Part shown: piece after piece, positions 53,474 to 63,809 of the stretch
Layout: the number at the start of each line of letters is the position of its first letter
Position numbering within the stretch: the stretch's first letter is position 1
Assembly (NCBI RefSeq): GCF_016405855.1
Contig: NZ_JAEFCA010000006.1
Coordinates: forward strand, 203,748 to 267,747
Direction of reading: 5' to 3'
DNA length: 64,000 bases
Source: Flavobacterium sp. IB48
GTDB lineage: Bacteria > Bacteroidota > Bacteroidia > Flavobacteriales > Flavobacteriaceae
Translations under genes and position numbers: made by a program
Notes under the pieces: model-generated
Told to the model about the DNA's origin: nothing
Database searches by the model: none
The model's input: the letters and a program-made list of their open reading frames with translations, nothing else

Positions 53474-53543
53474 GATTTAAAGTTATTGAATATATTGAGT
53501 TATACTGTTCAGATAATTCTATACGGCCCCGAATCGATCGTTT

Positions 53544-54947
53544 TTATTTGACAAGTTCCGGCTGAGGCGCCTTCCAAGCTCCCTTAAGTATTGATTCTTC
53601 GGGACCATAAATTCTGATCAGATAATAAAAGGCGCCTTTTGGGGCTGGAAGCCAATTGGATTCTTTTCCTTTTGGGGCTTCATGTTGAATATAAATTATA
53701 AGGTCACCATTCGGCTCATATTTTAAACCCGTTGTCCTATCCCCTATAGAATATCGATTTATTGTATTTTTTACCAAATAACGGCTTGGCAGTTCGTATA
53801 ATGTGATACTCCAAAAATATTTATCCGGCGGTGTTTGTCCTTTTGGAAACCGAATAATATATTTATTTTTCCCGGACATAAAATTATTGTCTTTATCAGA
53901 TCTGGTTCCAATGTAAACAGCTTCATCTTTTGTGTTTCCAAACAAACCTGCGGCCGCACCTAAAGCCCTTTTGTTATAATCATCATTTATCATTTCACGT
54001 GTTCCAAATAAATCAGTTGCATTTTCCAACTTATCGGTACCTTCCTTCAATTCTTTCTCCGCCTGCCCGACACCTTCATTTATGGCTTTCAATACTTCTG
54101 AAGAATAATTTTTAGGATCAAACTTTTTTCCGGGAACAATTCCAATTTTTGCAAATTTTGATCTTAATTCCGTTTCTTCCTTATTTACTGAAGTATACTG
54201 GAGCAAATTACTGGCTAATCCTATAAATGCTGCAGAACCCAGATCAGACTGTTTGAATAAAGGTAATGGCAGCGGATAATTTATATGTTCTGGTGCAGTT
54301 CTTTTTGTAAATTCATGAAAGGGAATCAGTTTATATTCGGTCTGTATTTTTTTTACATTTTCAATATCTCCCGCTGACATTTTCAATTCAGTTCTGCCCA
54401 ATAAGGTTACCAGATTTGTTTCTGATTGAATTACTGTATCGATATTATTTGGCTTATCCCCCTTCCAATTAGGGCCTGTAATTAGATACATTCCGGCTTT
54501 GTCTCCAGTAGCGCGGCTTCCTACATATGCAAAATTAAATGTATATAAATCAATAAACTGAAAAGAATAATACCTGTTTTTTACTTCAGGCACTTCCAAA
54601 ATTACAGGTTCATCTGTCAAATCAAGAATGGCCCATGAATAAGGAGTATCATTGTTTGGAGTCACAACCGCTGTATCTGCGGCTGTAAAAATTTTATCAT
54701 AGTGTTTAAACTTGTTGAAACCTCCCGCATAATCAGGATAGGTTTTATCTAATGCATATAAATGCATCGTTCTATAATTCATAGCCATAGGAAAAGCATA
54801 AATCCATGCTTCTTTTGCAATTGCCCGTGCCGAATCAGCTGATTTTGTAATCGCAATATCCTTTATTGTTTCACTTTCAATTTTTTCTTGTTTTTTGCAG
54901 GAAAGTATGAAGCAAAAAACTATAACAGTAATAAAAATTTTTTTCAT
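53544..54947 (-). CDS. DUF1254/DUF1214 lipoprotein 2
   Basis: 467 residues. The signal MKKIFITVIVFCFILSC ends in a lipobox Cys. DUF1254 (about 40-190) includes AIAKEAWIYAFPMAMNYRTM and TVVTPNNDTPYSWAILDL with the invariant NxDTpYs pattern; the C-terminal DUF1214 (about 340-455) includes IIRFPKGQTPPDKYFWSITLYE. Proteins of this family are exported and of unknown function, common in environmental bacteria. It is the downstream member of a tandem pair, 26 bp from its paralogue. Confidence 0.9.
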   Translation of the reverse strand: MKKIFITVIVFCFILSCKKQEKIESETIKDIAITKSADSARAIAKEAWIYAFPMAMNYRTMHLYALDKTYPDYAGGFNKFKHYDKIFTAADTAVVTPNNDTPYSWAILDLTDEPVILEVPEVKNRYYSFQFIDLYTFNFAYVGSRATGDKAGMYLITGPNWKGDKPNNIDTVIQSETNLVTLLGRTELKMSAGDIENVKKIQTEYKLIPFHEFTKRTAPEHINYPLPLPLFKQSDLGSAAFIGLASNLLQYTSVNKEETELRSKFAKIGIVPGKKFDPKNYSSEVLKAINEGVGQAEKELKEGTDKLENATDLFGTREMINDDYNKRALGAAAGLFGNTKDEAVYIGTRSDKDNNFMSGKNKYIIRFPKGQTPPDKYFWSITLYELPSRYLVKNTINRYSIGDRTTGLKYEPNGDLIIYIQHEAPKGKESNWLPAPKGAFYYLIRIYGPEESILKGAWKAPQPELVK

Positions 54948-54973
54948 ATTATCTCTTTAAAAATTTAGAATTA

Positions 54974-56443
54974 TTATTTCACTTCTTTTATATCATCCAT
55001 TTTCCAGCTTTTATCAAAATAAGATTCAGTCGGCCCATAAAACCGCATATAGGTAAACCAATGTTTTCCCGGCAGAGTCTGCACCCAGTTTTTCTCTTTG
55101 CCTGCCGGAGCTTTCGGTCCAAAATATAAATCGACAGAACCGTCAGCATTTTTGAGTAAGTCCTTGCGGGAGGATAAATCCGCATTTTTTTGAGCATTGT
55201 CTATGAGGCATCTCGTTGCAATATCATACACTGTTATCGACCAGAAGTTAATTGCAGGTGGGTTTGCCGGGATATTTAAAGTATAATTTTTTCCACCATC
55301 AAGCCAGTTTCCCGTGCTGTCAAAATAAGAACCCAGATAAGCCTGTCCAACATTTGGAATTTTGGTAATCATTGCTTTGGAATACGTAATAGCCTCATAA
55401 AAGTAAGAGGTGCGTTCAAAAAACTCATCATAGTTATCCGCTCGCTGTGAAGGGTCTTTCATAACCATTACGTAATCCCATTTTTTGTCCGGCCAGTGCT
55501 TTACATCTTTAAAACGTTTTGCAAATGAATTGGCCATAGCCATCTGCTGACCTTTTTGGGCAGCGGAAATTAAAATTTTCCTCTGACGTTCATCAGGATT
55601 AAACGGCTTTCCTTTTTCAATTCCCAAATTCTTGAGCCACGCCATAAAAAAACGATCTCGGTCCTCGACCGGCTCATTTTGCAAAACGGCATGCAGGCGC
55701 TGCCAGTATACAATTCCGGTCGGCTGGATTCCATACCATTTTTTGCCCGCAGGCGGCGAGATAACCCTAGTTGGTGTCGGATTGGTGCGCTCAGCATACG
55801 GATATATTTTTACCTGTTTGACCAAAGTTTCCGTTGTCTTTGGATCGGGATCCAAAGCCCTGAAACCAAAAAACATATTTACCGTTGTACATGGAACAAT
55901 AAAATACCCCGCCGGCTTAAAATCTTTCATGGTTGGAGGCACTAAAATATATTTTCCGCCTTTTCCTTTATCTGGTCCCATTTCTCCTATTACAGCCTGT
56001 TCCCTCTGCCAGGCATCACCTAATCCCCCGGCAGTATGTCCGGCTGGCATCTCGATTACGGTGGGTCCATTTTTAGCAAGGTCGATAAATGATATTATGT
56101 AGGGCGTCGTTGCATTGCCAGTCAGAATGCCCAATCGGTCATTATAGGAATTATAAAAAATAAGATCGTTGCTTGTCGCCTTAAACGTATCGTATTGGAT
56201 CTGCTGCCACTCGGCAGAAGATATCAGGGGAAGTCCCCATAGATAACATTGAGTCGCCTGCTGGAAATCCATTTCGTCAAACAGTAATGGAAGAGACTCT
56301 TTGGAGGGAAGTTCGCCATCCATTTTGACCTGAGATGCAGCTTGCGAAATTTTGGTTTCAGTTACCGTTTCATTTTTGTTTTTGGAATTAGTGCAGGCAG
56401 TTAAAAACGCAATAATTACAAGTGATAAAATTTTTGATTTCAT
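54974..56443 (-). CDS. DUF1254/DUF1214 lipoprotein 1
   Basis: 489 residues. The signal MKSKILSLVIIAFLTAC ends in a lipobox Cys. DUF1254 region: ATQCYLWGLPLISSAEWQQI and SNDLIFYNSYNDRLGILTGN; DUF1214 region: NPPAINFWSITVYDIATRCL and the end FYGPTESYFDKSWKMDDI. Paralogue of the next gene but clearly diverged. It follows a decayed outer-membrane gene on the same strand, so the three probably formed one operon. Confidence 0.9.
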   Translation of the reverse strand: MKSKILSLVIIAFLTACTNSKNKNETVTETKISQAASQVKMDGELPSKESLPLLFDEMDFQQATQCYLWGLPLISSAEWQQIQYDTFKATSNDLIFYNSYNDRLGILTGNATTPYIISFIDLAKNGPTVIEMPAGHTAGGLGDAWQREQAVIGEMGPDKGKGGKYILVPPTMKDFKPAGYFIVPCTTVNMFFGFRALDPDPKTTETLVKQVKIYPYAERTNPTPTRVISPPAGKKWYGIQPTGIVYWQRLHAVLQNEPVEDRDRFFMAWLKNLGIEKGKPFNPDERQRKILISAAQKGQQMAMANSFAKRFKDVKHWPDKKWDYVMVMKDPSQRADNYDEFFERTSYFYEAITYSKAMITKIPNVGQAYLGSYFDSTGNWLDGGKNYTLNIPANPPAINFWSITVYDIATRCLIDNAQKNADLSSRKDLLKNADGSVDLYFGPKAPAGKEKNWVQTLPGKHWFTYMRFYGPTESYFDKSWKMDDIKEVK

Positions 56444-56479
56444 ACATTTATCTTATTATGATTAAAAATTAAACTATTA

Positions 56480-57008
56480 TTATGAGCCAGGAAATACAAA
56501 AGATAAGACTGCTCGTAATCCCCAATTCGGTCTAATTTCTTGATGCCCAACAATTGGAATCAAAGCCAAGGAATTTGTCAGTCGCTGTTGGAACCAAAAA
56601 AGCGGGGCCCAATCCTAAAATAATTCCTTTGGTTTTAGGAGCAAAAAATGCGGTAACTGTCGCATCGCTTAAACCAAACTCATGGTTATTTTCTCCTGTG
56701 ACTTCCTGCTGGTCTACCACAGGCAGAATGTAACGGGTAATTAAATTTAAATTATCATTTAATTTAAATGGAATTACAGGCTGAATATTTATTTGATATT
56801 TTGAACCATTATAGGGACCGATTCCATAGGTTAGGTTATTCTGAAGCGGAACACTGATAAGGCTGGCAACCGGATTTGCAAGTTTGTCTGCAAGTTCCTG
56901 CGCGCTGGGAGATACTTTAGGTTCCTCCTCTGCACGACAAAGCCCAGGAATCAAAAAAGTGACAAAAAATAATAACTTAATTCTGTAGTATCGGATAAAA
57001 TCTCTCAT
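56480..57008 (-). pseudogene. Deleted and frameshifted outer-membrane protein gene
   Basis: The intact reading (158 residues from 57008) has a signal peptide and beta-strand-rich sequence (NNLTYGIGPYNGSKYQINIQP, FLVPTATDKFLG) of an outer-membrane protein usually near 280-300 residues, then ends abruptly after DKFLG in unrelated residues. In the +1 frame just downstream the family-like C-terminus RPNWGLRAVLSFVFP appears, with a stop at 56480. So roughly 100 codons are missing and the ends are joined out of frame. The family recognition is from memory of related proteins next to DUF1254 genes. Confidence 0.68.
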
Positions 57009-57600
57009 ATTATATATTTAAAATATTACATCTTTACCAATTAAAAAATACCGTTAAAGAGCAGATAAATAGACAAGTATAAGCAACCTGTTTTGATTAT
57101 TTTATAAAAGTAATCATAAATTTCATACAAAAAATAGATTTTATTTATAAATAGATAGCTCCAAATCCAATTACATTCTTATGCATGCTATGATTCTTTA
57201 CCTTCACCTTATTTCAAATCCATTTAGTAAATAAATGTACTTATTCTGATTGATAATTAGGGCTTCAAAGCTTACAAGGAATGTTGCATATTGTAATTTG
57301 CAACCACTTAAAGTCAGTAAAATGATAAATAATTTGTAATTTCCTTACGCTTTCTCCTTAAACTTTTAGTATGAGAAAGCATATAGTGTTTTTGTACTTG
57401 CGTCCTATAATCCATGCTGACATAAAGAAGGATTTTTTAATTTTTCAATACCAAGAAGAGCTATACCATAAGTGTAATATCTATGCTATAAATTCAGAAA
57501 AGAGTTTTGGCAATCAAGAACGAACTAAATTTGTAGATTCTTAAATTAAAAAATATAAGATGTTTTATAATTTAAATATTCAAATACCTCATTTTATTAT
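57009..57600. other. Non-coding spacer
   Basis: About 590 bp, very AT-rich, no open frame, dyad or promoter that I can defend; it lies between two decayed genes. Confidence 0.5.
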
Positions 57601-58025
57601 TCAATAGCACAATATACAGATCTATTCAATCTCTATATAGAGACGCAGATTATAGAAAAGGAGCCTAAAAATCTATATGAGCCAATAACGTATATGATGA
57701 CTCAGGGAGGAAAATGCATACGACCTGTTCTCACTTTACTACTGTAGATTTTTTTTGTACTGATTTCCAGTTAGCAATGCCAGCGGCTTATGCAATCGAG
57801 GTTTTTCATAATTCTACCCTTGTCCATGATGATATTATAGATGATGACCTAATAAGAAGAGGAAAACCAACTGTACACATCAAATGGGATTGCAACACCG
57901 CTATCCTTTGCGGTGATGCTCTGCTCATCCAATCATGAGTATTTGGAAAATTATGAACCAATTCTTGCTTTGTCTTTAATTAAAATAATCAATAAGATGT
58001 CCATTGAAGTTTGGAGTGGACACCT
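57601..58025 (+). pseudogene. Polyprenyl (isoprenyl diphosphate) synthetase remnant
   Basis: Three fragments in different frames align in order to a polyprenyl synthetase: EPKNLYEPITYMMTQGGKCI then RPVLTLL (57660-57745); AYAIEVFHNSTLVHDDIIDDD with RRGKPTVHIKWDCNTAILCGD (57785-57925), which keeps the DDxxD metal motif; and EYLENYEPILALSLIKIINK (57937-58000). At least two frameshifts and loss of the C-terminal half (second DDxxD) make it non-functional. Confidence 0.85.
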
Positions 58026-58589
58026 TTTTTGTAACAAAAAGTTAAGGCTTTTATGAATATTTCACCACTCTAAGTTTTGTGGCATTCCTTTGGAACTGAA
58101 AGTAAGTACGAACAGTAAAATTACAATACCAATATGGGTTGATTGACTATAGAAACAAATATGAGAGATCTACTCCGCATATATAATTGAACTATCTTAT
58201 ACCCTTGTTGCTTAAAAAAAAGGATTCCAGATATAGGTAAGATACAACGGAAAGAAGTACAATTCTAAACTGACTTTGATTTATTTTACTCAAAGAATCA
58301 ATTTACCATTAAATTACATTTTATTTTCATGGCCTAATTTGAAACATTGCCGAATTCGAAGAAGGATTAAAAAAGTAAAGAATATTTTTATGTTATAAAT
58401 TTTACTTTTCATTGTCAAAATCCGCCTTCATATTTTAATAGAATCAATTTCTCCAGATAAATATCTGGCTAAAAATATTCTTAATGTTTGTTTCTAGTAA
58501 AAAAACAATTATTACATTATGTATTAATTTTACTAACTTTTGATTAAAATTAAAGCATTTGTGAATTATAATAAAAACAATTACTAGGT
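58026..58589. other. Spacer upstream of ddl
   Basis: About 560 bp without a supportable gene; possible further degenerate synthetase sequence near 58030-58140. The ddl promoter should lie near its right end, but I could not assign a clear TAnnTTTG box. Confidence 0.45.
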
Positions 58590-59675
58590 ATGAAAACTAA
58601 AATTGCACTGGTCTTTGGCGGAAAGTCTGCCGAACATCAAGTTTCCTTAAATTCGGCAACAAATATTTTTAATGCAATCAATAAAAATAAATTTGAAGTA
58701 ATTCTTTTAGGAGTTGATAAAAAAGGTAGATGGAAATTTCAAACTAATTATCAGAATGCGGACGTAAATTTAACAAGAGAAGATTATTTCAAAAACTCCA
58801 TTCCTGTTTTTATTGATAATGTTGATGATAAATTATTGATAGTAGATAAGAATAACATTGAAGTATTAGAAACCTTTGACGTTGTTTTTTCAATTATTCA
58901 TGGAACATTTGGTGAGGACGGAACTCTACAAGGATTCTTTAAATCTTTAAATATACCATTTGTAGGTCCCGATATATTGGGTTCAGCAATTTGCATGGAT
59001 AAAGATGTCACAAAACGATTACTACGAGATAACAATATTCCTATCGCTGATTTTGTAACACTTAATAAAGTTGAATCGGCTAAGATTGACTTTGAAGCAA
59101 TAAAAGAAAAACTTGGATTACCAATGTTTGTTAAACCATCAAATGCTGGATCGTCTGTAGGCGTAAATAAAGTTATTGATAAAGTAACTTTTGAAGCTGC
59201 AGTTAAGGAGGCGTTTAAATTTGACAACAAAATATTAGTTGAAGAAGCAATTCTAGGCAAGGAAGTAGAGTGTGCAATTTTAGGAAACCAAGAGCCAAAA
59301 TCCTCAGTAATTGGCGAAATAATTCCGACAAAGGATTTTTATTCCTATGATGCAAAATACCAGGATGTTGATGGCGCTAAAACGAAAATTCCAGCTGATA
59401 TCAGTGTTCAAATTTCAGAAAAATTGCGCGAAACGGCATTGAAAGCATTCGCCACAGTTTGCTGTGAAGGTATAGCTAGAGTAGATTTTTTTTTAAGAGA
59501 CGATAATACTTTTGTATTGAACGAAATTAATACATTACCAGGTTTTACAGAAATTAGTATGTATCCTAAATTATGGGCGCAAACAGGGATTTCATATCCA
59601 GATTTAATTTCAAAAATAATTGAATTTTCGCTGGAAAGACATGAAAGAGATAACAAATTGCAGACGATAAAATAA
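58590..59675 (+). CDS. ddl: D-alanine--D-alanine ligase
   Basis: 361 residues. An N-terminal ATP-grasp substrate domain begins KIALVFGGKSAEHQVSLNSA; then FSIIHGTFGEDGTLQGFF, the grasp loop KPSNAGSSVGVNKV (about 187), the omega-loop FYSYDAKYQD (about 250) and the metal/dipeptide site RVDFFLRDDNTFVLNEINTLPG near 300-320. It joins two D-Ala for peptidoglycan. The Tyr-containing SYDAKY loop fits D-Ala-D-Ala rather than D-Ala-D-Lac specificity. It stands alone, away from other cell-wall genes, so it may be a second copy. Confidence 0.92.
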   Translation: MKTKIALVFGGKSAEHQVSLNSATNIFNAINKNKFEVILLGVDKKGRWKFQTNYQNADVNLTREDYFKNSIPVFIDNVDDKLLIVDKNNIEVLETFDVVFSIIHGTFGEDGTLQGFFKSLNIPFVGPDILGSAICMDKDVTKRLLRDNNIPIADFVTLNKVESAKIDFEAIKEKLGLPMFVKPSNAGSSVGVNKVIDKVTFEAAVKEAFKFDNKILVEEAILGKEVECAILGNQEPKSSVIGEIIPTKDFYSYDAKYQDVDGAKTKIPADISVQISEKLRETALKAFATVCCEGIARVDFFLRDDNTFVLNEINTLPGFTEISMYPKLWAQTGISYPDLISKIIEFSLERHERDNKLQTIK

Positions 59676-59896
59676 TTTGGCGCAAGTAGCTGCATGAGCG
59701 AGATGCTCATATTAGATGGAGCTGACAATTATTTTAGTTGAAAATTTAATTCGATTAAAAAATAATTTGCATAATTTTATATACCAATAGACTCTTAGAA
59801 ATACTCACTATTTACTTTCAGTAGTATTTGATTTGTGCTTTTGTTAGCAGTAAACACAAAAGAAAAAAAAATCTATCGTTATTTAATAATTATTTC

Positions 59897-60421
59897 ATGG
59901 ATAAAGTAAGAGCCTTATTAATAAATTCTGAGAAAAAAATAGTCGAAGAAAAGTTTATAAACAATGAATTTCATATATATGAATTCTTTAAAGAGGCATA
60001 TCGTTTAATGAAATTAAAGGAGGACTATGATGTACCAGAATTAAATATTTGCAATAATATTTACAATGAGGATATTTTCGATGGAGATGTTTTATTTAAT
60101 CCAGGTCATCATAATGTGTTTGGAAATCCATTTCATTGCTGGGGTTGTGGTTTTAAGGCACATAATCCTCAAATTTTCATAACTCCATCGGGGGCAAAAA
60201 AACTAAATTTTAGAGGTTTTGTATTATTAATTGGTGAGGTTACCTATATTGAGGACAAAAAAATTCAAATACTGCCTTTAAAGTTTACAATTGAAGAAGT
60301 TACTGAATCTTTAGAATGGAATTATAAAAAATATGCCCTTGACCTCGAAATGTCAAAAGAGGAGAAGCAGGCATGGGCAGCAGAAAAAATAAAAGAAATA
60401 CAAGACAACGGATATTCATAA
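59897..60421 (+). CDS. Hypothetical protein
   Basis: 174 residues from ATG at 59897 (MDKVRALLINSEKKIVEE); the frame is open 69 bases further upstream but that extension looks non-coding. It contains FHCWGCGFKAHNPQIF (two Cys), and a charged C-terminus (EKQAWAAEKIKEIQD). No signal peptide or membrane helix. Family not recognised; the beginning resembles small DUF3846-like proteins but too weakly to name. Confidence 0.55.
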   Translation: MDKVRALLINSEKKIVEEKFINNEFHIYEFFKEAYRLMKLKEDYDVPELNICNNIYNEDIFDGDVLFNPGHHNVFGNPFHCWGCGFKAHNPQIFITPSGAKKLNFRGFVLLIGEVTYIEDKKIQILPLKFTIEEVTESLEWNYKKYALDLEMSKEEKQAWAAEKIKEIQDNGYS

Positions 60422-60722
60422 TATTTATTAAATTCATAAGTCGCAAGTATATTTTTTGAATTATCAGAAATTCTATAATTAACTTTTTTCATTATACAAG
60501 TATATCATATAAATATTTACACCTTGAGATGTTTAAGTTGTAAGAAGTCACTTTTCTATGAAAACCTTTTACTTATCATCAAAGTCCGTTTTGATAATTT
60601 GTAACTATTAATTTATATTTTTGAAATAAAAAATAGGACTACCACTGCAATCTAATCCAAAATTACATGTAATAGTCACCATGTCATCATTACAAATAAG
60701 TTATCTAAAATTTATCAAGGCA
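60422..60722. other. Spacer upstream of the amidohydrolase
   Basis: About 300 bp, AT-rich; nothing recognisable apart from an in-frame 14-codon extension of the next gene that I consider non-coding. Confidence 0.4.
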
Positions 60723-62159
60723 ATGGCACACCAAAATTATTACTATAAGTCACTCCTTCTATTTATCCTGACAATTCTCAGTGGATGTTCCAATTCAAAA
60801 CTTTTATCAAATGAGGGTGTTTTAAAAAATGAAACTTATGTAATTAAAAATGTGAATATCATTCCGATGACTGCAGAGAACACAGTCATCAAAAATGCCA
60901 CTTTGGTTATTAAAGAGAATAAAATTTTCTCAATTAATGGAACAATTCCTGACGATGTAAAAATCATAGACGCAAATAACAAATGGCTAATTCCCGGTCT
61001 GATTGATATGCATGTTCACAATTTAGCGGACATAAATTTCGCTTCAAATTATCCTACAAAAGGTGCTACTCTTTTTTCGGACACCCAAGATTTTATGCTG
61101 TTGTATATCGCAAACGGTGTTACAACGGTTTTCGAGTTAAGTGCCAGAGTGGAACATTTTGGACAAAGAAATGAGATTATCAAAAGAAAGGTTATTGGCC
61201 CTCGCATTGCACTGGCTTTTCTGATAGATGGCGGGAACGGTTCCGGTAATATTGCCAATACGCCAGAAGATGGCAGACAAACCGTTCGTATGGCTAAAGC
61301 GCAAGGTTATGAATTTATTAAGGTGTACTCAGGGCTAAACATCGAAACCTATAAAGCTGTTGTTGATGAAGCTTTGAAAAATCAAATGAAAGTTGTGGGT
61401 CATATCCCAAATGCCTTTCGAGGGAGATTAGAAGAAGCATTTGTTCCTAATTTTGATATGATAGCACATGCTGAAGAATTATCCAAACAAAGTACGAACC
61501 TGAGCAATGAGGATGCGCAGCGTTTTGCAAAACTTGCTAAAGAAAATGGAACATGGCTTACTCCAACCTTAACAACGATGGAAAAGATTGCTGAACAAAC
61601 ACATTCGCTGGACGGTATTAGAAATTTACCAAGTCTTAAATATGTACATCCACTTATGCAGAGTAAATGGCTTTATTATAATCATTATAATAATGAAACT
61701 GACCCAAAGCGTATTGCCCGTATTGATAGCATGGTTGACTTTCAATTTCGTTTAGTAAATGCTTTTAACGAAGCAAAAGTTCCAATTGTTGCTGGAACGG
61801 ACTCTGGAGTGTCTGGAGTTATCTGGGGTTTTTCGCTTCATGATGAACTTGAGCTTTTAGTGAAATCCGGGCTTACAACCGAAGAAGCACTGGCTTCTGC
61901 CACCCGACTACCTGCCGTTTGGCTGGGAATCAACGATAAAATAGGTACAATCGAAGTTGGAAAATATGCCGATCTTATCTTACTTGATGCAAATCCTTTA
62001 CACGACATAAGTAACACCAGGACGATCTCAGGTGTTTTTGTAAATGGACAATGGATTAATCGAAAGGTAATAGACAAAATGCTTTTGAGTTTGGAAAAGA
62101 AAAATTCGGGCAACCTTGGTAAGGAGCAGTACGATTGGAAAAAGAGAAAAGAGCACTAA
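60723..62159 (+). CDS. Exported amidohydrolase lipoprotein
   Basis: 478 residues from ATG at 60723 (MAHQNYYYKSLLLFILTILSGC), chosen because it gives a proper lipoprotein signal with Cys in LSGC; an earlier ATG at 60681 would bury it. Metal-binding residues of the amidohydrolase family are present: HVH in GLIDMHVHN, Lys in EFIKVYSG, His in VVGHIPN and MIAHAEEL, Asp in VAGTDSGVSG. The closest general type is the imidazolonepropionase/prolidase-like branch. Substrate not predictable. Confidence 0.87.
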   Translation: MAHQNYYYKSLLLFILTILSGCSNSKLLSNEGVLKNETYVIKNVNIIPMTAENTVIKNATLVIKENKIFSINGTIPDDVKIIDANNKWLIPGLIDMHVHNLADINFASNYPTKGATLFSDTQDFMLLYIANGVTTVFELSARVEHFGQRNEIIKRKVIGPRIALAFLIDGGNGSGNIANTPEDGRQTVRMAKAQGYEFIKVYSGLNIETYKAVVDEALKNQMKVVGHIPNAFRGRLEEAFVPNFDMIAHAEELSKQSTNLSNEDAQRFAKLAKENGTWLTPTLTTMEKIAEQTHSLDGIRNLPSLKYVHPLMQSKWLYYNHYNNETDPKRIARIDSMVDFQFRLVNAFNEAKVPIVAGTDSGVSGVIWGFSLHDELELLVKSGLTTEEALASATRLPAVWLGINDKIGTIEVGKYADLILLDANPLHDISNTRTISGVFVNGQWINRKVIDKMLLSLEKKNSGNLGKEQYDWKKRKEH

Positions 62160-62550
62160 TAAAAAAACAATAGAAACTTGCAAAATCCAACAATTTTGGT
62201 GCTTTTTGAATTATCGTAACCGATAAGGATTTCGAACCTTAAATTAGAACAACACAATAACAATTTTTAAAAACATTTGACACTATAAGTTACGGCATGC
62301 CCAATTATAATGCCTATTGCCAGCGATAAAAACCCCGCTGTTTTCATTAAGAATCAAACAATCCTAATTAGCAATTTAGCGACCATCCAAACCAGAGAAT
62401 ATTGTTGAGAGAAATTAGCTGACACCGCAATCTGGCGATTTCACAGTAAAAAGCGGGAAATTTCCAATATTAAAATACTGAAAATCATTATTTTGCACTT
62501 TTTTTTGTAAATTGCTTCTTAATAAAGTAATAACATAAAGTATTAAATTT
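62160..62550. other. Spacer between amidohydrolase and alcohol dehydrogenase
   Basis: 391 bp without an open frame I can support; no clear terminator for the upstream gene and no consensus promoter for the downstream one. Confidence 0.45.
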
Positions 62551-63579
62551 ATGAAAGCAGTACGTTATTTTGGGCATAAAGAGGTAAGAGTAGTTAACGA
62601 TTTAGAAAAACCAGTTCCTAAAGGGGACGAAGTTCTCTTAAAGATTGGAGGAGCGGGAGTCTGCCATTCCGATCTGCATATTATTGACGGGGGAATCGCC
62701 GGAGATGCTGTATTTACCCTTGGCCATGAAAATGCCGGATGGGTTGAAGCTGTTGGGGAAACGGTAAAAGGTTATAAAAAAGGAGATGCCGTGCTGGTCT
62801 ACGGACCCTGGGGATGCGGGCATTGCAAGCCATGCCAGCAGTCAAAAGAGAATTACTGTGACCATCAAAGTGAAATCGGTTACGGTGGAGGGCTTGGTCT
62901 TAACGGAGGCATGGCCGAATATATGCTTGTACCATCTTCCAGATTATTAGTACCTATTTACGACCTGGATCCGGTAATCGCAGCACCATTAACTGATGCA
63001 GCACTAACACCTTATTCCGCTATTAAGAGGTCACTGCCTAAACTTATGCCTGATGAATATGTGGTTGTTATCGGAGTCGGCGGGCTTGGCCATGTGGCCA
63101 TACAGATTTTAAGGGAAATATCGGGTTCGGAGATAATTGCATGCGATGTTACGGAAGATAAACTGGAATTTGCCAAAGAAATGGGTGCTGCCCATACCGT
63201 TAATTCTAAAGACCCGGACGCAGCTGAGCAAATTTTAAAAATAATTGGAATAAAAAAAGCTAAAGTGGTGTTGGATTTTGTGGGGATAACTTCTACAATA
63301 GAGCTGGGAAGTAAAGTTGTAGGTATGGACGGTGATTTGACAATAGTCGGCTTGGGTGGAGGTTATTATCAATACGGCAGCATGAATGGACTGCCTTTTG
63401 GTGTTACAATGACCAATCCGTACTGGGGGTCTCGTACAGAACTTATGGAAGTTATAGGATTAGCCAGGCAGGAAAAAATCCATATTGAAATTGAAAAGTT
63501 TGATTTGGAGCAGGCTAACGAAGTTTATGATAAAATGCGTCAGGGAAAAATTAAAGGCCGTGCTGTACTTATTCCATAA
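62551..63579 (+). CDS. Zinc-dependent alcohol dehydrogenase
   Basis: 342 residues, typical length. Catalytic zinc ligands: Cys in GAGVCHSDLHI (about 38) and His in LGHENAGWVEAVG; structural zinc Cys in CGHCKPCQQSKENYC (about 90-105). Rossmann motif VVVIGVGGLGHVAIQ near 172, followed by CDVTEDKLEFA with the Asp that favours NAD. It oxidises a primary or secondary alcohol reversibly; the substrate cannot be told. Monocistronic with a terminator downstream. Confidence 0.92.
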   Translation: MKAVRYFGHKEVRVVNDLEKPVPKGDEVLLKIGGAGVCHSDLHIIDGGIAGDAVFTLGHENAGWVEAVGETVKGYKKGDAVLVYGPWGCGHCKPCQQSKENYCDHQSEIGYGGGLGLNGGMAEYMLVPSSRLLVPIYDLDPVIAAPLTDAALTPYSAIKRSLPKLMPDEYVVVIGVGGLGHVAIQILREISGSEIIACDVTEDKLEFAKEMGAAHTVNSKDPDAAEQILKIIGIKKAKVVLDFVGITSTIELGSKVVGMDGDLTIVGLGGGYYQYGSMNGLPFGVTMTNPYWGSRTELMEVIGLARQEKIHIEIEKFDLEQANEVYDKMRQGKIKGRAVLIP

Positions 63580-63655
63580 TTTAATACAAAAATCAGTACT
63601 TTGTGTAATTTTTAATTATCAATTTGACATTAAAGCAACTTTACAATATCAAATA

Positions 63656-63685
63656 GCGTCATTGGAATACAATGGCGTTTTTTTT
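63656..63685 (+). terminator. Terminator of the alcohol dehydrogenase gene
   Basis: GCGTCATTG (63656-63664) pairs with CAATGGCGT (63670-63678, one G-U) around GAATA, followed by eight T. Confidence 0.85.
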
Positions 63686-63809
63686 AATTAGACATTTTAA
63701 GGTTGCTTCCACTTTTTCAAAAAATACTTATGGCTACTATCTTTCTCCATAATTAAAATAATTGATGTTCGGATCTTATTAAAAAACAGTACTTCTCTGG
63801 TTTAATTTA

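Noticed and set aside
57714..57938. Polyprenyl synthetase as a functional short gene
   Set aside because: Flanking fragments of the same protein lie in other frames and the second DDxxD region is absent.
59694..59710. ATGAGC/GCTCAT hairpin after ddl as a terminator
   Set aside because: Six-base stem without a T-run.
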